This document shows positions 45,588 to 54,602 of a stretch of 64,000 nucleotides of DNA, piece by piece. Location: contig JAPZUD010000003.1 in the NCBI GenBank assembly GCA_027533425.1, positions 5,001 to 69,000 on the forward strand. The letters run 5' to 3'. The notes under the pieces were generated by a model that was not told the DNA's origin, made no database searches, and saw nothing but the letters and a program-made list of their open reading frames with translations. This DNA is from Beijerinckiaceae bacterium. Lineage in GTDB: Bacteria > Pseudomonadota > Alphaproteobacteria > Rhizobiales > Beijerinckiaceae. The translations under genes were made by a program, and so were the position numbers. Every line of letters begins with the position of its first letter. Position 1 is the stretch's first letter.

Positions 45588-46478
45588 ATGGTCCGCATCC
45601 GGAACATCAATTCCATCCATGTGTTTGACAGCGTTGCGCGATTTGGCAGCGTGACAAAGGCGGCCCATCATTCGGGCAGCACGCAGAGCTCGGTCAGCTA
45701 CCATATCAAGAAACTCGAAGCCGATCTCGGCGTGGTGCTGTTCCGGCGCACGGCCCACGGGCTTGAGCTGACCGAGGACGGGGCGAGGCTGGCCAGCCAT
45801 GTCGATGCCGGCCTCCGGCAGATCGGCAAGGGGATCGAAGAGGTCGCGCGGCGCCATGCCACGGTCCGGGTGGCACTGGTGCCGATGTTCGCGAGCCGCT
45901 TCGTCTCCTCGCGCATCAGCCGGCTCCAGCAATCCTGCCCGGATGTCGAGGTCGTGCTGCTCAACCACAACAACACATTCGTCGATTTCCCGGACCCGCG
46001 CAGCTTTGCCGATTTCGGCATCCAGTGGGGCCGTGGCAACTGGCCGAAATTCCACGCGGTCCGGCTGTGGGACGAGCGGCTCGTCGCGGTCTGCAGCCCG
46101 GATTACCGGGCGCGGCTCGCCATCGGACAACCGGCGGATGTCCAGCGCTGCACCCTGCTGCATGTCGATGACAAGCGGATGTGGGCGGAATGGATGGAGC
46201 GCTGCGGCACGACCCTGCGGGCCGAGCAGTCCAGCATGATGCTGGAAGACCGGCATTTCCAGCTCAGCTCGACCATCAACGGCCTCGGAATTTCCCTGTT
46301 CGCGGAATGGCTGGTCCGGGGCGAGCTCGCCTCCGGGGCGCTGGTCAACCCGTTCGGCCAATCCTGGCCGACAAGCTTCAGCTACCACCTCGTGACGCCG
46401 AAGGGCGCGCCCCTGCCCCCCGGCGCCAAGCGTGTCCGGGACTGGTTCCTCAAGCTGGCCAGCGAGACGGCGCGGTAG
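45588..46478 (+). CDS. LysR-family regulator (GcvA-like), divergent from the importer operon
   Basis: A 296-residue LysR protein. The DNA-binding domain is INSIHVFDSVARFGSVTKAAHHSGSTQSSVSYHIKKLEADLGVVLFRRTAHGLELTEDG; the effector domain (ATVRVALVPMFASRFVSSRISRLQQSCPDVEV) is of the GcvA subgroup. By position it should respond to the compound imported and degraded by the operon at 37177-45450. Confidence 0.93.
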   Translation: MVRIRNINSIHVFDSVARFGSVTKAAHHSGSTQSSVSYHIKKLEADLGVVLFRRTAHGLELTEDGARLASHVDAGLRQIGKGIEEVARRHATVRVALVPMFASRFVSSRISRLQQSCPDVEVVLLNHNNTFVDFPDPRSFADFGIQWGRGNWPKFHAVRLWDERLVAVCSPDYRARLAIGQPADVQRCTLLHVDDKRMWAEWMERCGTTLRAEQSSMMLEDRHFQLSSTINGLGISLFAEWLVRGELASGALVNPFGQSWPTSFSYHLVTPKGAPLPPGAKRVRDWFLKLASETAR

Positions 46479-46504
46479 CGCTGGGGCCGGCCCGGGCCGC
46501 CCTG

Positions 46505-48220
46505 TCAGGGCAGGAAATAACGGATCTCGAGGCCGCGCCTGTCGAAGCGGGCATGCCAGCTCTCCACCGTGTAGTTCTGCAGGAACACCCCGCGAGAGGA
46601 GCCATTCGAGTAGATTTTCGTCTTGCCGACAGGCACGGCCGGCTCCCCGACAATGCCGACATGGCCGGTCACGCCGCCGGCTGTGGGAGAAATGACGATC
46701 GCCCCGGCAACCAGCGCGTTTTCCGGCAGTTCCTGATGGCTGGCCACCAGCACCTTCGCCATGGCCGCCGTTGCGAGATTGCCGCCGATCGGCTTGCCGA
46801 GTGCCTGGCTGGCCAGCGTGTTGACCGCCCAGGCACAGGCCAGCTGGCCGTTATTCGTGCCTTTGACATGGCGCGAGACCAGCGTGTTAACCGCAGCGAC
46901 GGCAGCGGCAAACAGCCGGGCGGCGCGATCGCTGGCGGGAACCGTGATGCCGGGTGTTTTCCCGACAGGGTCGGGGCTCTCGATATCGCCTTCGAGATCC
47001 GCAACGACCTCGGAGGGCAGACCCAGGCCTTTCAGCGGCACGACCAGCGTATCGCGCTTGAGGACGCGCATCTCCCCGTCCGGGCGCTGCTCGATCAGGA
47101 CCTGGCCGGGCACCTCGCCGCCCTCGCCGACAAGCCAGAACTGCCGCTTGCCGGCATGCGCGCTGGCGAGCACGCGGAAGGGCACGGCGACCTGCAGGAG
47201 GTCGGTCGCCTTTGCCGGCAGAGGGCTGATGGCGGCACCGGGCTGGCCACCGGCCCGGTAGAGATCGAGCGCGAGGGTGGCCCAACGTTCCCGGCTGGGG
47301 AAGTTCTTCACCCCCGCCTTCTCGTAAGTGGCTTCGAAACGCTCCACCGCGGCGGAGAGCGTGGTGGTCTTGCGCAATTCGGTGATCGCGACGGCATGCG
47401 TCGTCTGCAACTCATGCATCAGGAAGCCGAAATTGGCTTCGTCCGAATAAACCGTCAGGCCCCTTTCCGCGGCGAAGGCCTCGAAGGCAGCCCGCCGCGT
47501 CTTGGACCATTGCGCCCAGCCGAGTCCACCCGTGGCGGGGCTCATTCCTTTCTCGTGCATGTCCCGGAAGCCGGCGCATTCATGCCCGAGATTGCCGAGG
47601 ATCCCGGCCACCTGGAACCCGGTCAGATCGAAGGCGTCCACCAGCCGGACCATGATCCAGAGGCACTTCTCGGCGAACAGTTTCTCCGATGGCTGGATGC
47701 CGGGGCCGGCACCGTCACCTGTCCGGGGTGGAATGTTGGGATCGGCGCCGCCAAGCTCCGCATCGTCGGCGGTCGTGGCGGGGTAGAGCACGGCAAAGGC
47801 ATCGACAATCTCCGCCCGGGTCGCGTCGAGCGCGGCCTGCAGGCGGGTTTCGAACCCCGCAACGGCGATATCCGGATCATCCGGCCAGCCCGCCTTGTAG
47901 AGTTCGACGCTCGTCGGGTGCCGGCCCTGTTCGAGCGAGAAGGCCTGGCTGACCCGCAACGTCCGGATGGCGGCATGCAGCACCTGCACGAAGGGGAATT
48001 TCCGCCGGTCGGCACCGAGATGGATCTGCAGCTCCGGATGCGATCCATCCGCATTCCATTCCGCTTCCGTCACGCGGTAGGGGCCGATCGCCTCGCCGGT
48101 CTTCCTGTTGACGATCCCGCTGCGGAACTGGGCCAGGGCCATCAGGAAATGGGGCTGGACGCCCACCCATACCCCGCTCTCGACGCATTGCTGGGCAAAG
48201 TCCTCGCGGTTGATGGCCAT
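46505..48220 (-). CDS. Two-domain peptidoglycan hydrolase: phage-tail-lysozyme-like plus CHAP-like
   Basis: A 571-residue protein with no signal peptide. Residues ~1-170 form an unrecognised N-terminal domain. About 185-320 is a phage-tail-lysozyme-like domain with the catalytic-type Glu214 in ILGNLGHECAGF and the family GLGWAQWSKTRRAAF. The C-terminal part, from about 440, carries Cys462 in ACAWAVN and His520 in GHVGIV, as in CHAP/NlpC-type amidases. It could thus cut both glycan and peptide bonds. Last gene of the seven-gene cluster; ATG at 48220 behind GGAGG, ten bp after the lipoprotein gene. Export or injection must come from another route. Confidence 0.75.
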   Translation of the reverse strand: MAINREDFAQQCVESGVWVGVQPHFLMALAQFRSGIVNRKTGEAIGPYRVTEAEWNADGSHPELQIHLGADRRKFPFVQVLHAAIRTLRVSQAFSLEQGRHPTSVELYKAGWPDDPDIAVAGFETRLQAALDATRAEIVDAFAVLYPATTADDAELGGADPNIPPRTGDGAGPGIQPSEKLFAEKCLWIMVRLVDAFDLTGFQVAGILGNLGHECAGFRDMHEKGMSPATGGLGWAQWSKTRRAAFEAFAAERGLTVYSDEANFGFLMHELQTTHAVAITELRKTTTLSAAVERFEATYEKAGVKNFPSRERWATLALDLYRAGGQPGAAISPLPAKATDLLQVAVPFRVLASAHAGKRQFWLVGEGGEVPGQVLIEQRPDGEMRVLKRDTLVVPLKGLGLPSEVVADLEGDIESPDPVGKTPGITVPASDRAARLFAAAVAAVNTLVSRHVKGTNNGQLACAWAVNTLASQALGKPIGGNLATAAMAKVLVASHQELPENALVAGAIVISPTAGGVTGHVGIVGEPAVPVGKTKIYSNGSSRGVFLQNYTVESWHARFDRRGLEIRYFLP

Positions 48221-48230
48221 GGATGCCTCC

Positions 48231-49283
48231 TCAGCGCTTGCAGGTGACGCCGTCGCTCTTCATCTGCCGGAAGATGGCGCCATCGAGCGGCGTCAGCCGG
48301 TCCTTCTCGCTCGGGTCCTTGAAGACCTCGCCCTTCGAATTGTTGCCGTTGAGGAAGGCCAGCAGGCCTTCGCGCACCGGCTTTGTCAGCGCCCCGGAAG
48401 GTTTCAGGCAGGCGATCGTCTCGAATTGCCGGATCAGCGGAGCGCGGAGGCCGACTTCGTAGGCTCCCAGCGGCTCGCCCTTCGGCGGCGGCGGAGGCGG
48501 CGGCCGGACCGGGCCGACAGGGTCGCCCGCCGAGCCGATAATGGTCGCCTCGATGGTCGAACCATCGATCAGCGGCGAGCGAACCATGCCGCCCCGTTCG
48601 AGAGTCGTGAGCGTCGTGTTGATCTCGGTCTCGATGGTGAAGGGCATGCACAGGCGGAGATATTGCCGCATCGCATGCACCGCATCGGGCCGGTTGGTGA
48701 TGAGGAGCGGCCGGATCTCCTCGCGAAGCCGCCTCTGCGCACCCAGCACGATGGACTGGACCGTGGAATGATTGACCTCCAGCACAAGACGGGACTGGAA
48801 ATTCGTGAAGCTGCTGGTTGCGAAGCCGAAAGCCGCGCTGACAATGGCGATCGGGTCGACGCCGACCCCGCTCGCGGCGAGGATCGCCGTTGTCGCGGTG
48901 CGGGCATCAGCCAGCTGCTGCTGGATGGGCCTGGCCGAACGCCTTTTGTCATCCAGCCAGGCGAGATAGGCATCGCAACGCGCATCGATATCGTTGAGGC
49001 CGGCCTGGACGATCAGCTTCCAGTCGGAGGGGCGCGTCGGCCGGCATGTCTCGGCCGGGCCGGGAAATCCGGCCTGGACGCAGAGCTGGCCGAGATACTG
49101 GTCCTGCATCGCCATGGCATCGGACTGGCCCTCCCAGGCCAGGGTCGTGCCGGCTCCCTCGCGCATCCGCTTCACATCGCCCATGCAGGCCGAAAGGAAC
49201 AGCAAGGGCAGAAGGACCATCCAGAACCGGGGGAGAACCCGTCCATGGATCTGCACCGGTATGCCGGGATGCCCTGCCCTCAT
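48231..49283 (-). CDS. Lipoprotein of unknown family
   Basis: A 350-residue protein. The N-terminus ends in FWMVLLPLLFLSACMGD, a lipobox (LSAC), so it should be anchored to a membrane by its Cys. The mature part is helical and Cys-containing (QLCVQAGF, DARCDAYLAW, LRLCMPF, TIACLKPS, VTCKR) with a proline run (PPPPPPPKG) about three quarters along. No domain recognised. ATG at 49283 follows GAGGGGG; a start further downstream would give a more normal signal length. Member of the seven-gene cluster. Confidence 0.7.
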   Translation of the reverse strand: MRAGHPGIPVQIHGRVLPRFWMVLLPLLFLSACMGDVKRMREGAGTTLAWEGQSDAMAMQDQYLGQLCVQAGFPGPAETCRPTRPSDWKLIVQAGLNDIDARCDAYLAWLDDKRRSARPIQQQLADARTATTAILAASGVGVDPIAIVSAAFGFATSSFTNFQSRLVLEVNHSTVQSIVLGAQRRLREEIRPLLITNRPDAVHAMRQYLRLCMPFTIETEINTTLTTLERGGMVRSPLIDGSTIEATIIGSAGDPVGPVRPPPPPPPKGEPLGAYEVGLRAPLIRQFETIACLKPSGALTKPVREGLLAFLNGNNSKGEVFKDPSEKDRLTPLDGAIFRQMKSDGVTCKR

Positions 49284-49390
49284 GCTCGCCCCCTCTGCCG
49301 AAGGTCTCGCCGGATCTGCCTTTTCCAGCCTAGGCGCATGCCGTCCGTTGTCGGTGGGGATTCCCACAAAGATGAACAGGACGTTACGAT

Positions 49391-50548
49391 TCAGAGCTCG
49401 ACCGGCACCGAGAGCGCATCCGGCTTGCGGAAATTCAGCGCAATCCGGCCATTCGAGGCAGCGGCCATGGCCTTGAGGAAGGCGGTCTGGGCCGCGGTTG
49501 CCGGATGGGTTTCCTCATAGGTCAGATGCACAGTGAACCGGTTCTGCCCGCAGGCCTTTTTCAGCGCCTCAAGGGTGAACATGTCCGGGTTGTCATGCTT
49601 GCCATTGGCGCAGAACACATAATGCCGGGCCGGAAAAAGCCGGAAGAAGGCCTCGCAATTATTGGCCGACGAGCCGTGATGCGGAACTTTCATCAGGTCG
49701 ATCGGAAACGGATCGGTCGTGCCCGTCCGTTCCTTCCAGCCTTCGATGATGTGCTCGGCGAGGCCATCGCCGGTCAGGAGCAGGGTCTTCTGCGCGATCG
49801 TGGCGAGAAACACGATCGAGGAGAGATTGGCGACGGAAGTATCGATCCGGCCACGGACGAAGGCCTGCAACGCGGCGTCCGACCCTGTCGCTTCCGCCCA
49901 TTTTGTCCTGAGCGCGTCGAGCCTTGCCTGCGTCGGCGTCAGGATCTCCAGTTTCGGCCCGTTCGCGCCGAACCGGATCACACGGGGCGCCAGCGCCTTC
50001 TGGTGCGCCTCGCTCCCGAAACTCTGGTTGAGCGTTTGCGGCACGCGCCCGCCCGCCTTCAGCGCGCCGAGATTCCGGAGCAGCGTCTCGCCATCGCGGA
50101 CGCCCTGGATGAACATGGCCGTCTCCGGCCCGGGAGCGCTGGCCATGAACACATCATTGCTGGCCAGCGAAGCCACCGAACCGCCCGCCTGCGCCGTCGT
50201 GCCGAAGGTCGCCTGGAAGCCGTTGAACCAGAATTCCTGGAACCGGACATCCGGCGTGCCGGCCGGTGGCGGGTTCAGAGCCATGGCGCCGATCAGCTTG
50301 CCCATGCCGTCGATATGGTCATCGTCGATATGGGTCACCACGCCCAGCCGGATCCGCAGCGGGCCGTTCCCGCCCTGCGAGGCCTGAAGCTCGCGCAGCC
50401 GCGGGGCAAGGGCCCTTGGATAGGTCTCGGTTGGCCCGCCATCGATCAGCCAGAGCTGCTTTTGCGGCTGGCCGGTCTCGTCATTCTGGGAATAATGCAC
50501 CATCAGGCAATCGCCATGGGCGGCATCCAGCGCCTCGAACGTAACCAT
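49391..50548 (-). CDS. ComEC-like metallo-beta-lactamase-fold hydrolase
   Basis: A 385-residue soluble hydrolase. It opens FEALDAAHGDCLMVHY, the ComEC-type HGDC start, then LWLIDGGP and VVTHIDDDHIDG with the metal site His73-x-Asp75-x-Asp77-His78; a second ligand region is KVPHHGSSANN. Stand-alone members of this family are thought to act on nucleic acids, nucleotides or phosphoesters. No signal peptide, so cytosolic. It sits directly after the subtilisin-like protease gene, 24 bp apart, in the seven-gene cluster. ATG at 50548 behind AAGGAGAGG. Confidence 0.85.
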   Translation of the reverse strand: MVTFEALDAAHGDCLMVHYSQNDETGQPQKQLWLIDGGPTETYPRALAPRLRELQASQGGNGPLRIRLGVVTHIDDDHIDGMGKLIGAMALNPPPAGTPDVRFQEFWFNGFQATFGTTAQAGGSVASLASNDVFMASAPGPETAMFIQGVRDGETLLRNLGALKAGGRVPQTLNQSFGSEAHQKALAPRVIRFGANGPKLEILTPTQARLDALRTKWAEATGSDAALQAFVRGRIDTSVANLSSIVFLATIAQKTLLLTGDGLAEHIIEGWKERTGTTDPFPIDLMKVPHHGSSANNCEAFFRLFPARHYVFCANGKHDNPDMFTLEALKKACGQNRFTVHLTYEETHPATAAQTAFLKAMAAASNGRIALNFRKPDALSVPVEL

Positions 50549-50572
50549 CGGCCTCTCCTTCCTTCTTCGTCG

Positions 50573-52804
50573 TCAGACCGATTGCAGCGCCCTGAGCGCA
50601 TCGAGCAGTCCCGCGCCCTGAAAGGCCGGCAGCCGGCCGAGATCCATCGCCGAATCCATCAGGATCGTCTTGATCCGCTGCGGCTGGCCGATCAGTTCGC
50701 GGTTGCGCGCCATCAGCATCGCGGCCACCGCGCTGACATGCGGCGCGGCCATGCTGGTGCCGTCGAGCAGTTTCAGCGCGTCATTTCCCGGCACCGGACC
50801 AAGGATCTTTTCTCCCGGCGCGACCAGATCCGGCTTCATCCGGCCATCCGCCGTCGGGCCGCGTGAGGAAAAATAGCTGACACCATAGGTATGCGGCTTG
50901 TCCCGATGGGTCGCGCCGACCGTGATGACGAGATCCGCATTGCCGGGATCGGTAATGCTGATGTCGCGCGCATTCTGTCCGGTCGAGAGGAGGCCGGGAT
51001 CGCCCTCGAACCCCATGTTTCCAGCCGCCGCGACGACCACCACACCGGAACGCACCAGCTGGTTGCTGGCCTGGCAGACAAGCGTCTGCCCGCAGGCATA
51101 GGCCTGCACATCATGGCCCACCGCCAGCGAGAGATTGACGCCATGGATCACCGGCTGGGTGCTGGAGCGGTTGAGATGCTCGATGAATTGAAGCGCATAG
51201 ATCAGCGTGTCCTCACGGCCGCGCCCGTCTGAATCAAAGGCGCGGATATCGTAGAGAGCAAGCCGCGGGCACACGCCCTGGAACCCTTCCGGACCGCATT
51301 CCGCGCCCTGTGCGGTCCGGCTGGCCTCGGGCCAGTCTCCCGCGAGAATACCGGCCACATGCGTGCCATGCTCGTTCAGCGGCGGCCGGTAATGTGGCGC
51401 GGCATGGGGGATTTCGAGCAGCGGCTCGATCAGCGACCAATCCACCGGCGCGCCGCTCTCGCGGCGGATCGCCACCCGTTCAAGCGCAACGGAATGCCGG
51501 TTCGTCACCGAGTTCAGGAATTCAGCCCAGCGGTTCTGGATGGCCTGAAGCTCGCCGTTCCAGCCGGCAATCTCCATGTCGAAGGCCAGGCGCCGCGGCG
51601 GAGGCAGATCGGCATGATCCTCACCCTGAAGGATGGCATCGAGCGCCCTGCGGTTCATCGCCGGCAGGTCGGGCGCGATGACCGGCAGCCGGGCCGTGGC
51701 GAGCAATTCCCGTGCATAGGTGAAATCATAGCTCCTGACGATCCGGCTGCTGTCGATCACCATGCCACCTTGATGGTCGCCCTCCCTGCCGCCGAAGGCG
51801 GCGTGGCGCGCATCGATGCCGCTGTCGACCACCGCCCAGCGGATCCCGGTCGTGTCGGTCTGGAACAGGCGATGGGTGGCATCGGCCTTCACGGTCCGGC
51901 GCGAGCGCGTGGCCGCATGTTCGGCCCGGCGGTTGAGGGCGATGCTGTGGATGCGGAGCCGGGCCAGATCGCCCTGCTGCTGGACAAGACGGTCGGCACC
52001 GGAGCGCTGGCTGCCACCCTGGAGGCGGACGCAGCCTTCGTCGATCGTCCGGAGAACGATGCCCATGGCCTCGTTCAGCACCGCAAGCAGGCCGGGCAGC
52101 GCGACATCCGGGTTGGTCAGCGACCGCGCCACCCCCAGCATGACCTGCCGGGTTTCCAGCACCGCAGTGAGGCTCGCCCCGGCCGCATCCGGCCCGAGCC
52201 GCCGCTGCCAGAGCACGGTGAAGCTGGCCAGCGCCACGAACCGGTAGAGCTGGAACGACGTTCGCCTTTCCTTGATCGCATCATCGACCGTGTAGCGGCT
52301 GCCCCGGTCCCGCAGGGACGCGGCGAACTCGTTCACGGACTGGAGCAGCTCGCGGCCCAGCGAGCCGACCGGCACGACTTCCTCCATCGGAAGCGAGGTT
52401 GTGCCGGTCTCCGCAAGGCGATGCCACCAGTCCGTCATTGGCACGACAGCCCGAAGTAGTTCCGTGACCGTCAGATGCGCATGCACTGTCGAGCGGGAAT
52501 AGGCGAGCTGCGTCCGCCGCCGCATGGAAAGTTTCAGGGCCGGGTTGTCGGGATTCTCGACGAGGTTGAGTTCCATCGCCACCGCCACGCTGCCCGCCGG
52601 AACGCCGTCGCGCGGCTGGATCATCAGGTCGGGACGCGGATCGACAAGGCCCTGCGCAAGATCTTCCCAGAGCATCAGCCAGACATCGGGCCTCACCGGG
52701 CTGTCCTGCGTGAAGCGGCTGTGGCCGAAAGTGCGGTGCACAAGATCGGTCAGGACAGCGCGTTCCTCGCGGGCGAGAGGGGCGGCATTGCGGCCTGTCT
52801 CCAT
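50573..52804 (-). CDS. Subtilisin-like (S8) serine protease with N-terminal extension and large D-H insert
   Basis: A 743-residue protein without signal peptide. Residues 1-320 are an unrecognised, mostly helical region. The S8 triad is complete: Asp327 in AVVDSGID, His479 in NEHGTHVAGI and Ser684 in GTSMAAPHVS. Asp and His are 152 residues apart, against 32 in subtilisin, so about 120 residues are inserted there (including LPPPRRLAFDMEIAGWNGE). Such cytosolic S8 enzymes in accessory clusters may be effectors or processing proteases. ATG at 52804 behind GAGGAGGGG, ten bp after the preceding gene. Confidence 0.85.
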   Translation of the reverse strand: METGRNAAPLAREERAVLTDLVHRTFGHSRFTQDSPVRPDVWLMLWEDLAQGLVDPRPDLMIQPRDGVPAGSVAVAMELNLVENPDNPALKLSMRRRTQLAYSRSTVHAHLTVTELLRAVVPMTDWWHRLAETGTTSLPMEEVVPVGSLGRELLQSVNEFAASLRDRGSRYTVDDAIKERRTSFQLYRFVALASFTVLWQRRLGPDAAGASLTAVLETRQVMLGVARSLTNPDVALPGLLAVLNEAMGIVLRTIDEGCVRLQGGSQRSGADRLVQQQGDLARLRIHSIALNRRAEHAATRSRRTVKADATHRLFQTDTTGIRWAVVDSGIDARHAAFGGREGDHQGGMVIDSSRIVRSYDFTYARELLATARLPVIAPDLPAMNRRALDAILQGEDHADLPPPRRLAFDMEIAGWNGELQAIQNRWAEFLNSVTNRHSVALERVAIRRESGAPVDWSLIEPLLEIPHAAPHYRPPLNEHGTHVAGILAGDWPEASRTAQGAECGPEGFQGVCPRLALYDIRAFDSDGRGREDTLIYALQFIEHLNRSSTQPVIHGVNLSLAVGHDVQAYACGQTLVCQASNQLVRSGVVVVAAAGNMGFEGDPGLLSTGQNARDISITDPGNADLVITVGATHRDKPHTYGVSYFSSRGPTADGRMKPDLVAPGEKILGPVPGNDALKLLDGTSMAAPHVSAVAAMLMARNRELIGQPQRIKTILMDSAMDLGRLPAFQGAGLLDALRALQSV

Positions 52805-52814
52805 CCGCCCCTCC

Positions 52815-53444
52815 TCAGCGCCGGTTGGCGGGGCAGGTGACCGGCGCCACCTCTGCCCAGCTGTTGAGCTGGCCCTTCACGGTCGTGATGACCTTCAGGC
52901 AATCACCCGGTGCGACCTGCCCGACAACCGGGTTGTTGGTTGCTGTGACCGAGGTGTTGCTCTTGCGGACATTCACCTGCCAGCGCGGCTCGATGATCGC
53001 GCCGACCTCGTCTGCGCTGGACTGCGGCTTGTCGAGCCTGTCGAAATTGGTGTCACTGTAGCGCTGCGGCGGAATCCGCCCGGTCGCGACCCAGCCGAGC
53101 CTGGAGGCGGGCGGCTCGTTCGTCTCCATCGCATCGACGAGCATGGACAGGGCCGGGCCCTGCGCCGGCTTCCACGAACTCTTGATGTAGCGGAGCCGGT
53201 CCTCGCCGAGCGCGCCGCAGGCCTTGCCAAAGGTTTCGAGGCGGTAATCGACAAGGTTGTTGGTGCGGTCCGTCAGGCTGTTGGCGCTGACGAAATCGAG
53301 GATCTTCGAGAACATCTCGTCGCAGGACTTGCCGATCGTCACATTCGCCTGCTCGCGCGAAAGCAGATACCCGCCGAAAGCCAGCGCGATGGCGACAACA
53401 CCCTTCTGCGCGATATCGGCCAGCTTCTGCAGGGTCTCAAGCAT
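52815..53444 (-). CDS. Membrane-anchored protein with a possible C-terminal SH3-like domain
   Basis: A 209-residue protein with one membrane segment near the start (QKGVVAIALAFGGYLLSRE). The middle is helical (CDEMFSKILDFVSANSLTDRTNNLVDYRLETFGKACG). The end, NNPVVGQVAPGDCLKVITTVKGQLNSWAEVAPVTCP, has the G-x-L-x-V...W-x-x-V spacing of bacterial SH3 domains, with two cysteines that could pair. No named family. Between the patatin and protease genes, with gaps of about ten bp, in the seven-gene cluster. Confidence 0.65.
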   Translation of the reverse strand: MLETLQKLADIAQKGVVAIALAFGGYLLSREQANVTIGKSCDEMFSKILDFVSANSLTDRTNNLVDYRLETFGKACGALGEDRLRYIKSSWKPAQGPALSMLVDAMETNEPPASRLGWVATGRIPPQRYSDTNFDRLDKPQSSADEVGAIIEPRWQVNVRKSNTSVTATNNPVVGQVAPGDCLKVITTVKGQLNSWAEVAPVTCPANRR

Positions 53445-53453
53445 GGCCGGCCC

Positions 53454-54575
53454 TCACCTGTCATCCAGCGGGAAGGCCGGCACGGGGAGAGCGGCCGGAG
53501 GGGCGGCCCCGGGAACGAGGAATGACCGCACGGCGACATCCATCGCGAGCCAGCCCCAGTTGATCAGGCGTCCCTGTTCGGCCTCAGAGAACGGGTTCAG
53601 CCGCGTCCTCAGCCGGGCCAGCGCGCTTATCCGGGCAGGACCGGCCTTGAGCACCTGAGGCGCTGGATAATCCGCCGGATCGCCGTCGATCCCGGCATAG
53701 ACCGGCTGCCGGCCGCTGCCGGCGCATTCGGCGAACAGCAGTCGCTTGCGCAGGCCGCGTGCCTGGTCTGTCGCGATATCGAGCGCGCGCATCGCCTGTT
53801 TGGGCCAGAAGCTGCTGGCCTCTTCCTCGGTGCCGAACGGCGCTCCGGCATCGCTGACAACGATCGTCCGGAAACTGTCGACCGTTTCAAGCCCGAGATT
53901 GTCATAGGCGCCACCATCGGTAAGCGACAACCGGCGCGTATAGGCCGGATCACCATGATGGATCGCCCCGTTCAGCTTCCGCCATGCGGCAGGATCCGTC
54001 TCGATCTCGACCGGCGAAAGCACCGGCGGGAAGGCGCTGGATGCCGCCACCGCGACAGCCAGCCGGACTTTCGGGTTGGGAATTTCCCCGATCGTGTAAT
54101 CCGCCAGCCGGCGTTTCTGCAGCCGGACAAGGCGCCCGGTCTGCAGGTTGGTGGCGTTGAACACGAATTGCGGCGAATCCGGCAGGTCCTGCAGGGTGAC
54201 GCCCTTGAACAGGTCGTCATAGGCATCGGCCAGCATGTCGCCGACACTGACGCCCGGGAGAAGGGCACCCCAGCCGACCGCGGATGTATCCAGAGACCGC
54301 GTGCAGAAGATGCGCAACGGGTCGATCACTGCAGCGCCGAGATTCGCGATCACACCATCCTTGATGACAAGGCGCTTCCAGGCGGCGGCCAGCATGCCGG
54401 CAGCGATCGACCCGCCGGAAACGGAGGAGATCCGCTCGAAACCCGTCAGCAGGCCCAGTTCGTTCAGCCGGATCAGCGCGCCGCAATGGAACAGGGTTGC
54501 CCGGAATCCGCCGCCCGAAAGGGCGAGGGCAGGCTTGCTCCTGTCGGCACTGTGTTGGACATCAAGGTCCGGCAT
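53454..54575 (-). CDS. Patatin-like phospholipase
   Basis: A 373-residue patatin-family acyl hydrolase. The oxyanion loop is SGGGFRATLFH; the nucleophile turn ISSVSGGS has Ser53; the catalytic Asp220 lies in LTDGGAYDNLG, giving the Ser-Asp dyad. Such enzymes cleave membrane phospholipids; in CBASS systems the CapV effector is of this type, but no cyclase is encoded here. ATG at 54575, six bases after AGGGGAGG, is better than a GTG at 54581. Second gene of the seven-gene cluster. Confidence 0.87.
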   Translation of the reverse strand: MPDLDVQHSADRSKPALALSGGGFRATLFHCGALIRLNELGLLTGFERISSVSGGSIAAGMLAAAWKRLVIKDGVIANLGAAVIDPLRIFCTRSLDTSAVGWGALLPGVSVGDMLADAYDDLFKGVTLQDLPDSPQFVFNATNLQTGRLVRLQKRRLADYTIGEIPNPKVRLAVAVAASSAFPPVLSPVEIETDPAAWRKLNGAIHHGDPAYTRRLSLTDGGAYDNLGLETVDSFRTIVVSDAGAPFGTEEEASSFWPKQAMRALDIATDQARGLRKRLLFAECAGSGRQPVYAGIDGDPADYPAPQVLKAGPARISALARLRTRLNPFSEAEQGRLINWGWLAMDVAVRSFLVPGAAPPAALPVPAFPLDDR

Positions 54576-54602
54576 GGCCACCCTCCCCTTCCGGCAGGTC
54601 TT

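Noticed and set aside
46181-48247. 688-codon open frame on the plus strand overlapping a LysR gene and the lysozyme-CHAP gene
   Set aside because: Runs through two well-supported genes and has no domain; compositional artefact.
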